Positions 63,602-64,000 of a stretch of DNA of 64,000 bases are shown in pieces (within the stretch, counting starts at the first letter, position 1; each line of letters begins with the position of its first letter). Position numbers and translations under genes: made by a program. Origin of the DNA: Varroa destructor (lineage: Eukaryota; Arthropoda; Arachnida; Mesostigmata; Varroidae); NCBI RefSeq assembly GCF_002443255.2, contig NW_019211457.1:28772220-28836219 (forward strand), given 5' to 3'. The notes under the pieces are model-generated. The model was given only the letters and a program-made list of their open reading frames with translations, had not been told where the DNA came from and did not search any database.

Positions 63602-64000
63602 CTATCCTCTCATGTCTTGACTGATACTGACAAAAGCCTACAAAGCCTGCGAGACTAAGCTATACGAGCGCCAAGCCCCTAATACCTCTTGCGAACCGTC
63701 CGCAGCCCCCGTTAGCGACTTCTCCTGTCAACGTCAAGGAATCGAGAGTCTTAACGAACTGCTTCGTCTTTACTACCTTCAGTACCACCATTCCGGCAGT
63801 TGGCGAAGCCATCGCCATTCGTGGGCACACAGATGGCTAATGGACGTACCCTCTTTCGGAGGCATAGCGTCGGCGTTTTTGGCCATGATGCTTTCCTGCT
63901 ATTTATCTCATTTCTCTCGCTTTGTCGATAAATTTCTCCTGCGGATCTAGCTGGCTCTTTTACCTTCGTGTAAGCTCATTGGTTGTCTTTGGTAGGCTTG

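Overview
This is eukaryotic (animal) DNA: genes are split by GT-AG introns, coding is sparse, AT microsatellites and homopolymer runs are common, and one assembly gap of 100 N is present. An alanine/proline-rich secreted cuticle-type protein with a TATA promoter points to an arthropod. A chelicerate, perhaps a mite, is my guess, but no marker in the window fixes this. There is no CRISPR array, rRNA gene, complete transposase or other prokaryotic-style system.

Two genes are well supported, both on the minus strand. The first is a single-exon gene for a 194-residue Ala/Pro-rich cuticle-like secreted protein (6438-7022) with a TATA box at 7176-7183. The second is a galactose-3-O-sulfotransferase-like gene (57315 down to 43132). 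I rebuilt it as nine coding exons in which every intron has GT-AG ends and every phase matches, giving 441 codons. It encodes a type II Golgi-type sulfotransferase with a signal anchor, a 5'-phosphosulfate motif (KTHKCASSSLQN) and a 3'-phosphate motif (ILRDP). Its main ATG is preceded by a two-codon upstream ORF.

Region by region: 1-400 holds a likely minus-strand coding exon cut by or close to the window edge. 2.0 kb has a tRNA-like, SINE-like element. 5.35 kb has a possible plus-strand first exon. 6.4-7.2 kb is the cuticle gene. 9.65-9.75 kb has a CCAAT box, a CTCF-like motif, a near-perfect hairpin and a TATA box. 10.7-10.9 kb has a short tandem repeat running into the gap. 11-21 kb is AT-rich with no convincing gene. 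21.17-21.54 kb is a 124-unit CAG/CAA tract followed by a strong splice donor. 22-30 kb is richer in GC, with open frames on both strands that I could not resolve. 30.4-42.2 kb carries a series of plus-strand candidate exons, possibly one or more multi-exon genes, including a TATA-driven secreted or membrane protein at 40.6-42.2 kb. 43.1-57.3 kb is the sulfotransferase gene, tail-to-tail with those candidates. 57.3-64 kb is mostly non-coding with unresolved open frames at 59.5, 61.1 and 63.4 kb.

Plus-strand gene models outside the two strong genes rest on splice-site, phase and codon appearance only. They should be read as hypotheses.
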